From the NCBI GenBank assembly GCA_023246415.1, contig JAHFIK010000008.1, positions 1 to 9,686 on the forward strand: DNA of 9,686 nucleotides, given 5' to 3'. Positions 6,157 to 9,686 of the stretch are shown here, piece by piece. Both the position numbers and the translations under genes were made by a program. Under the pieces are notes generated by a model, which worked only from the letters and a program-made list of their open reading frames with translations, searched no databases and was not told where the DNA came from. Numbering within the stretch: position 1 is the stretch's first letter; each line of letters opens with the position of its first letter. Source of the stretch: Candidatus Uhrbacteria bacterium (GTDB lineage: Bacteria > Patescibacteriota > Patescibacteriia > 2-12-FULL-60-25).

Positions 6157-6190
6157 GGTCTGGCGGACGGGTATTTTGCCCGACCGGACC
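6157..6190 (+). promoter_or_regulatory. Structured 5' leader hairpin of the 318-aa gene
   Basis: GGTCTGG (6157-6163) pairs with CCGGACC (6184-6190, one G-U), and CGGG (6168-6171) with CCCG (6179-6182), separated by a small asymmetric internal loop, with loop TATTTTG. It lies between the promoter and the Shine-Dalgarno site. Its T-rich loop recalls the leader hairpins of the two downstream paralogues, but the stem sequence differs. Confidence 0.55.
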
Positions 6191-6215
6191 TTCACAAGGG
6201 AAAGGGAAGATAGTC

Positions 6216-7172
6216 ATGAAACGGTTAACCAAAACAGTTCGTACGGAGGTTTCTTTTCAGGATCGCATCGCGACACTCTCGCAACCGATCAAAGATCAGG
6301 TCGTCAATCGCCAAGCAGCCATCAGTAAAGCCGTGAACGACATCTGCGCGAATCCGGATATTCAGAATGGCGTCGGACCCATTGCGTTCTTCGCGGCTAT
6401 TACGGGTTTCGTCGCAATCGGGTGCACTATTGGAGGCACGTATTGGGCGATTCTCTTCTGGGTCATTGCGTTAGGGCTCGGATTTCTGGCGTACTTCATG
6501 AATCATCGCGAAATGTTGCGTGTCGTGAGAGCGAAGACCAGCACCCGCGAACGCATGGATCATGATCGATTGATGGATCCATTCTATGAGCGCGCAAAGC
6601 TGATTGCTGACGCGGCAGCGAATTTTGCCGCGCACTGCGACCGGTACGACGCTGAGTTAGATCTCGTCGAACGCGAATTGAAGCCGGAAAACGCAGAATT
6701 GATGGACCGGTATTACACGCAACTTGAACGGTCGGAAGCGGTGATCGAATTGGCGATCAGGAATTATCTGAACGCCATGGAACGCAAATCCAGGCTCGCG
6801 GCATTCGCACAAGAACATCCGGCGATCAGCAACTCGCCAGAAAGTACTGCGCTCTCACAGCTTGTTACGATGTTGGATGAGCCGATGCAGATACCGGATT
6901 TGCCAGGCATCACTCAGACGAGCGACGTCCTTGATTATGAGGACACGTTGGCAGACGTGGCACGCGAGCTCTCCGAGCATGCAAGTTCTGCAACGTTCGA
7001 AGAGCGGTTGAGTGCGTGGCAGGTATCAAATGGATCCTCGTCGGGATCGCCTGCACACGTCGAACCGAAACCGTCGCAATCAGGTGTCACGCAAACACCA
7101 CGTGATGACGTTGCGACATTCGATGCAGGGGAAGGAGCGATAACAGGATCAAAGGATCAAGTAGTCGCATGA
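6216..7172 (+). CDS. Two-TM membrane protein with long helical cytoplasmic region, unknown function
   Basis: I do not recognise this 318-aa protein. Residues 1-50 are polar and helical. Two adjacent TM helices follow at about 52-73 and 76-95, joined by a very short turn, so both ends should be on the same side, probably the cytoplasm given the basic NHREMLRVVRAK after TM2. Residues about 110-200 are highly charged and helical with coiled-coil character (ERAKLIADAAANF, ELDLVERELKPEN, LERSEAVIELAIRNYL). The tail from about 200 is acidic, Ser/Gly/Pro-rich and probably disordered. A small scaffold or membrane-organising role is conceivable but unproven. The ATG at 6216 is chosen because the AAGGGAAAGGGAAG tract (6197-6210) precedes it; a longer frame from a TTG at 6123 would start before the transcription start. 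Strong promoter and terminator make it monocistronic. Confidence 0.85.
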   Translation: MKRLTKTVRTEVSFQDRIATLSQPIKDQVVNRQAAISKAVNDICANPDIQNGVGPIAFFAAITGFVAIGCTIGGTYWAILFWVIALGLGFLAYFMNHREMLRVVRAKTSTRERMDHDRLMDPFYERAKLIADAAANFAAHCDRYDAELDLVERELKPENAELMDRYYTQLERSEAVIELAIRNYLNAMERKSRLAAFAQEHPAISNSPESTALSQLVTMLDEPMQIPDLPGITQTSDVLDYEDTLADVARELSEHASSATFEERLSAWQVSNGSSSGSPAHVEPKPSQSGVTQTPRDDVATFDAGEGAITGSKDQVVA

Positions 7173-7210
7173 CCGTTTCGTGAGATCATCCCTTTCCCGA
7201 TCGACTCGAC

Positions 7211-7266
7211 TCGGCCCGCCTCATCATTTCAGAAATGAATGATGGAGCGGGCCGATCTTGTTATTT
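7211..7266 (+). terminator. Long-stem terminator of the 318-aa gene
   Basis: TCGGCCCGC (7211-7219) pairs perfectly with GCGGGCCGA (7247-7255). A second stem inside (CATCATT with AATGATG) is separated by a two-base mismatch. The T run is weak (TCTTGTTATTT). It starts 39 bases after the stop. Confidence 0.8.
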
Positions 7267-7340
7267 ACACAAGATGACTGACATTTCTGCCATTTTCTGT
7301 ACACCGTTGCCAGCGTCTCTTTTTCCATGATCGACTCCAT

Positions 7341-7400
7341 GACGGCCCCGAATTGTCCTGTGATGCACGTGCATTTCAGGAGGAATGACGGGGTCGTTTT
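7341..7400 (+). repeat. Long interrupted inverted repeat, possible terminator or operator
   Basis: At its centre is the perfect palindrome ATGCACGTGCAT (7363-7374), flanked after two mismatches by TCCTG (7356-7360) and CAGGA (7377-7381). Outside these GAC..CCCCG (7341-7350) can pair with CGGGGTC (7389-7395), followed by GTTTT. It sits 15 bases upstream of the cassette 1 promoter and could be a cruciform binding site for a dimeric regulator or the terminator of a small RNA. Confidence 0.5.
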
Positions 7401-7414
7401 GCTTGGCGCGTACA

Positions 7415-7443
7415 TTGACAAAAACGCCATTTTCCATTAAGAC
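7415..7443 (+). promoter_or_regulatory. Promoter of paralogue cassette 1 (weak -10)
   Basis: TTGACA (7415-7420) is perfect, but at 17-bp spacing the -10 position (7438-7443) reads TAAGAC, only 3 of 6 to consensus. It is placed by analogy with cassette 2, where TTGACA lies 57 bases before the leader hairpin's GACGGATATC (56 here) and both share CGTTCTTT near the expected transcription start. Confidence 0.5.
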
Positions 7444-7468
7444 TCAAACGTTCTTTAACACGGTGTTT

Positions 7469-7518
7469 GTGACGGATATCGCCTTGTTTTTGGAGAAATA
7501 CAGGGCGATATCCGTCAC
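7469..7518 (+). promoter_or_regulatory. Leader hairpin of paralogue cassette 1
   Basis: An 18-bp stem (7469-7486 with 7501-7518, one G-U, otherwise perfect) carries a 14-base T-rich loop. The left arm contains GACGGATATCGCCTTG. The same left arm with one change heads the leader of the next gene. The right-arm ATCCGTC (7510-7516) can instead pair with a second GACGGAT at 7524-7530, just before the Shine-Dalgarno site, so two competing folds exist. A translation- or stability-controlling role is inferred. Confidence 0.7.
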
Positions 7519-7545
7519 CCAACGACGGATGGGAGCAGGAAACAC

Positions 7546-8217
7546 ATGGAGCATCAGTCAGACGAACGGGAGTCAGAACCGCAATCCAGCAAATACGTCC
7601 TGAACGGGAAGCAGGTCGTTCTGCTTGAAGATGCGTCTTTGCATATCAAGCGAGCAGGAGATTCGCTTCAACAGGTCATCGAGGATCTCGAACAGCACGT
7701 GACCGGAGCTCATCCAGATGATCGAAAAAAGCTTCTCGACATCCTTCAGACAGCTCGGAGTCTTGCATTGGAGCTGCATGGGAATATTGGCGGCGCATTG
7801 ATTCTCGGGAGAACGTCCGCCTATGTCGTCGTCGTGGAGAAAGAGGAATTTGGAGACGGGTATCGTTATTGGCCAACGCTCTTCCGCGTTTCACGGTCGC
7901 ATAATCGACGATTCGGCCAGTTGGAAGAAGAAGGCGCGTATCTGGATTTTCTTCACGTCGGTGTTTTCAATCGCCCAGACCGCATATTCATGCGCCCGCT
8001 TGCATGCGATGGATCTGAATCGATTCAGATCCCAATCGATGATGGTGTGGGATGGACGAATGCGCGGAACACACTGAATGTCCTTGCCTTCTCGACGTCA
8101 CGAGCGGCGGAGCTCTGGGTCGAAGAACGGTATCCGGATTTATTCGTGATTCGTCCTGATCCCTCCATCGATGACACAGGAGAGCAACAACACCTTGATA
8201 ATACGTGGCAGACCTAG
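7546..8217 (+). CDS. Paralogue 1 of a tandem pair, hypothetical cytoplasmic protein
   Basis: This 223-aa soluble protein belongs to no family I recognise. Residues about 30-85 are helical (DASLHIKRAGDSLQQVIEDLEQ, then ARSLALELHGN). From about 92 it becomes strand-rich (YVVVVEKEE, then SHNRR, NRPDRIF, IQIPIDD, LNVLAFS). It aligns along its length with the 181-aa protein encoded next: AR.L...L.G, VVV.E.E..DG, HNRR, the P.RIF...IPID block and the V.AFS....W block. HNRR and the aromatic/charged positions around it are the most conserved. It has a longer N-terminus and an extra C-terminal tail (about 32 residues after AELW) ending in an acidic, Gln/Asp-rich stretch. AGGA (7537-7540) lies 5 bases before the ATG. 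No signal peptide or TM segment. An RNA- or ligand-binding role is only a guess from the structured leader. Confidence 0.85.
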   Translation: MEHQSDERESEPQSSKYVLNGKQVVLLEDASLHIKRAGDSLQQVIEDLEQHVTGAHPDDRKKLLDILQTARSLALELHGNIGGALILGRTSAYVVVVEKEEFGDGYRYWPTLFRVSRSHNRRFGQLEEEGAYLDFLHVGVFNRPDRIFMRPLACDGSESIQIPIDDGVGWTNARNTLNVLAFSTSRAAELWVEERYPDLFVIRPDPSIDDTGEQQHLDNTWQT

Positions 8218-8230
8218 TCTGAATCCACGT

Positions 8231-8287
8231 ACACGGCACTCGCCGGGAAAGGCACTCGCGTTTCCTTGCGGGTGCCTCTTCTATTTT
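8231..8287 (+). terminator. Terminator of cassette 1, copy 1 of a duplicated 56-bp element
   Basis: GGCACTCGC occurs twice (8235-8243 and 8251-8259) and either copy can pair with GCGGGTGCC (8268-8276), which runs into TCTTCTATTTTT. The outer choice extends into a longer stem (GGGAAA with TTTCC). The same element, one difference across 56 bases, ends the next gene. Confidence 0.88.
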
Positions 8288-8339
8288 TGTGCTGTGACAT
8301 GTGTTCGGGATTAATCGTACGAATATTTGTATACTATAC

Positions 8340-8368
8340 TTGACAAATTCCCTTATTTATGGTATATT
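8340..8368 (+). promoter_or_regulatory. Strong sigma-70 promoter of paralogue cassette 2
   Basis: TTGACA (8340-8345), 17-bp spacer, TATATT (8363-8368) with extended TG at 8360-8361. The predicted transcription start near 8375 falls at a perfect 7-bp AU-rich hairpin (GTTCTTT 8374-8380, GAA, AAAGAAC 8384-8390) followed by CTTTTT, which would cap the 5' end of the mRNA. Confidence 0.85.
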
Positions 8369-8393
8369 CGTTCGTTCTTTGAAAAAGAACCTT

Positions 8394-8449
8394 TTTGACG
8401 GATATCTCCTTGTTTTTAATATTGGAAAAGCAAGGAAATATCCATCAAA
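8394..8449 (+). promoter_or_regulatory. Leader hairpin of paralogue cassette 2
   Basis: 8394-8412 pairs with 8431-8449 at 17 of 19 positions around an 18-base A/T-rich loop. The left arm GACGGATATCTCCTTG and the following TTTTT match cassette 1 except for one base. That change (G to T at 8407) is compensated by C to A at 8436. Two other positions (8399/8444 and 8406/8437) have become C-A mismatches. Confidence 0.65.
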
Positions 8450-8476
8450 CACAAAAGGTTTAGAAAGGATGTCATC

Positions 8477-9022
8477 ATGTACAATCAGAATCAGGTCAAA
8501 GGATTGCTTGCTTCGCTAGCCGCTGCTCAGGCAACGCAACGTTTGTTAGAGGCACTTTTGCTTCAGATGAATCCGGATCAAGATCAGTTTGCGGGATATC
8601 TTAATCCGGATATACGGGAATTGGAGTTGCGTTGTCAGGAGGCGCGCTATCTCGTCTATGGGCTAGCGGGTACATTAAGTGAAGCAACACGGAAGCTCTT
8701 TGTCGTGTATGCCATGGAAGACGAGGCTGATGACGGCTCTAGATTTCACGGTCATCCAGAAATATTCGGCGTTTCGCAGATCGTCGCGAATCACAATCGC
8801 AGAGGGGACTCCTTCGTTGTATCGGACAGAGGAGACTCTGTCATCGTACATCCTCATCGGATATTTTCTACGCGACAAGGTTCGTATGAGATCCCCGTCG
8901 ATCATTGTGTAGAGACGCCATACATTGAGTCTGTTGCAGTCTTCTCAAGTGAACAGGCCGGAATAGACTGGTCCATCTCCACTTGCAAGGAAGAGCCAAA
9001 GCGTCCGTTGTACAGTCACTAA
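8477..9022 (+). CDS. Paralogue 2 of a tandem pair, hypothetical cytoplasmic protein
   Basis: A 181-aa protein homologous to the preceding 223-aa product but strongly diverged. Residues 1-70 are helical and Gln/Leu/Ala-rich (VKGLLASLAAAQATQRLLEA, then ARYLVYGLAGTLSEA). Residues about 74-166 are the shared strand-rich part (LFVVYAMEDEADDG, ANHNRR, SVIVHPHRIF, YEIPVDHC, ESVAVFSSEQAGIDW). It lacks the longer N-terminus and acidic tail of its partner and ends Arg/Pro/Ser. AAAGGA (8464-8469) lies 7 bases before the ATG; another ATG at 8469 is out of frame. Promoter, leader hairpin and terminator are arranged as in cassette 1, so the unit as a whole was duplicated. No TM segment or signal peptide. 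Function unknown. Confidence 0.85.
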   Translation: MYNQNQVKGLLASLAAAQATQRLLEALLLQMNPDQDQFAGYLNPDIRELELRCQEARYLVYGLAGTLSEATRKLFVVYAMEDEADDGSRFHGHPEIFGVSQIVANHNRRGDSFVVSDRGDSVIVHPHRIFSTRQGSYEIPVDHCVETPYIESVAVFSSEQAGIDWSISTCKEEPKRPLYSH

Positions 9023-9065
9023 GCGAATCATCGGAAGCAATCACATTCGTTCGTCGTCAGATCAC

Positions 9066-9122
9066 ACACGGCACTCGCCGGGAAAGGCACTCGCGTTTCC
9101 TTGCGGGTGCCTTTTCTATTTT
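9066..9122 (+). terminator. Terminator of cassette 2, copy 2 of a duplicated 56-bp element
   Basis: Identical to 8231-8287 except for one base (T at 9113 for C at 8278). The two GGCACTCGC copies are at 9070-9078 and 9086-9094 and their common partner GCGGGTGCC at 9103-9111, followed by TTTTCTATTTT. Confidence 0.88.
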
Positions 9123-9188
9123 AAGGGTGAGTATCAGAGGTTAAAGTCAGTGATCAAAAAATAAGTCGTTTCAATCTAAGAATGGCTA

Positions 9189-9242
9189 CATTGTTTCATG
9201 GCTAAGGGATCAGGATCGCGGCAATGAAGCCATGAAACAATG
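9189..9242. repeat. Perfect 15-bp inverted repeat upstream of the EndoQ gene
   Basis: CATTGTTTCATGGCT (9189-9203) and AGCCATGAAACAATG (9228-9242) are exact complements with a 24-base loop. The right arm continues an 8-bp period (CAATGAAG, CCATGAAA, CAATGAAA at 9222-9245), recalling the 8-bp arrays in the 3-kb region. No T run follows, so it is not a terminator. Confidence 0.65.
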
Positions 9243-9258
9243 AAATTGTTTGCTCTAG

Positions 9259-9288
9259 TTGCCGACTCCACCGTCCCCGCGCTACCAT
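9259..9288 (+). promoter_or_regulatory. Putative promoter of a leaderless EndoQ mRNA
   Basis: TTGCCG (9259-9264), 18-bp spacer, TACCAT (9283-9288), each 4-5 of 6 to consensus. The -10 ends 9 bases before the ATG at 9298 and no Shine-Dalgarno sequence intervenes, matching the layout of the surface-protein gene. Confidence 0.4.
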
Positions 9289-9297
9289 CAAAGCTCC

Positions 9298-9686
9298 ATG
9301 AAACTCATCACCGATTTTCACCTGCATTCGAAGTTTTCGCGCGCGTGTTCGAAAGAATTGACGTTGCCGAATATCGCAAAGGGGTGTGAACGCAAAGGGA
9401 TCCAACTTGTCGGAACCTCTGATTTTACGCATCCTGGCTGGCGATCTCATATGAATGAAGAGCTGGAAGAGGCTGGAAACGGGGTGTTTGCGTTGAAGGG
9501 AGATCGCAGTCCGACACGATTTCTTCTCTCGTCAGAAGTCTCTTGTATCTACAAGCGAAACGGCAAAACGCGGCGCGTGCATCATGTCTTATTGATGCCG
9601 GATTTCGCCTCGCTCGATCGCTTCATCGCTTCGCTCGATAAGCGCGGCGTGAATCTCAAAGCAGATGGTCGTCCGATCATGGGAAT
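9298..9686 (+). CDS. Endonuclease Q (EndoQ/YqxK-like) PHP-domain DNA repair nuclease, 5' part
   Basis: The first 129 residues are present; the gene runs off the window. EndoQ nicks DNA 5' of deaminated or otherwise damaged bases (uracil, hypoxanthine, AP sites) and is known from Thermococcales, some Bacillus and other bacteria. The PHP metal-binding motifs are clear: D6-F-H8-L-H10 with SKFSRA, GTSDFTHP (D42, H45), SSEVSCIY (E80), RRVHHVLLMPDF (H95/H96), then GVNLKADGRPIMG, a stretch very typical of this family. Such proteins are often mislabelled as UvrD-type helicase or simply PHP phosphoesterase; the family usually has about 400 residues with a zinc-binding region, which lies outside this window. 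The ATG at 9298 is chosen because the DFHLH motif must start near the N-terminus. No SD is visible. Confidence 0.92.
   Translation, partial: MKLITDFHLHSKFSRACSKELTLPNIAKGCERKGIQLVGTSDFTHPGWRSHMNEELEEAGNGVFALKGDRSPTRFLLSSEVSCIYKRNGKTRRVHHVLLMPDFASLDRFIASLDKRGVNLKADGRPIMG

Noticed and set aside
6123..6215. N-terminal extension of the 318-aa protein from a TTG at 6123
   Set aside because: It overlaps the -10 box and would precede the predicted transcription start; the SD points to the ATG at 6216.

Overview
The window looks like chromosomal DNA of a member of the Candidate Phyla Radiation (Patescibacteria). The grounds are two protein architectures that I associate with that group. One is an Ig-like surface protein ending in a domain with a VYYYGND..KR..FPNE..Y.TWYS signature. 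The other is a single-pass membrane protein with a short IYxP/VYSP-type domain followed by a LytR_C domain. The standard genetic code fits: TAA, TAG and TGA all end genes. The lineage call is inference from protein style only; no rRNA or tRNA is present.

Layout, left to right. (1) 4-330 (+): a small, very basic single-pass membrane protein, converging on a shared terminator with (2) 393-2162 (-), a secreted multi-Ig surface protein. (3) About 3 kb (2163-5193) has no convincing protein gene, which is unusual for a streamlined genome. It lies between divergent genes. It holds three perfect DnaA-box 9-mers (TGTGGATAA) plus two degenerate ones, three arrays of 8-bp repeats, a pair of inverted REP-like elements, G-rich tracts, an orphan promoter and an orphan terminator. 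It is a candidate replication origin and/or long non-coding RNA locus. (4) 5194-5991 (+): LytR_C membrane protein with its own terminator. (5) 6216-7172 (+): two-TM, helix-rich protein with a consensus promoter and a structured leader. (6) 7546-8217 and 8477-9022 (+): two diverged paralogues of unknown function. Each sits in a complete cassette (TTGACA promoter, leader hairpin starting GACGGATATC, SD, gene, nearly identical 56-bp terminator). (7) 9298-end (+): start of an EndoQ/YqxK-type PHP-domain DNA repair nuclease, cut by the window edge.

Every gene appears to be its own transcription unit; I see no overlapping operon. Two start styles coexist. The surface protein, the LytR_C protein and EndoQ have a -10 box only 9-12 nt before ATG and no Shine-Dalgarno sequence, so they are probably leaderless. 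The 318-aa protein and the paralogue pair have long structured leaders with Shine-Dalgarno sites.

The most novel-looking element is the duplicated cassette. Its non-coding flanks are far better conserved than its proteins, and the leader hairpin shows one compensatory base-pair change. The second is the origin-like 3-kb region, although spot GC counts do not show the clean skew switch expected of an origin.
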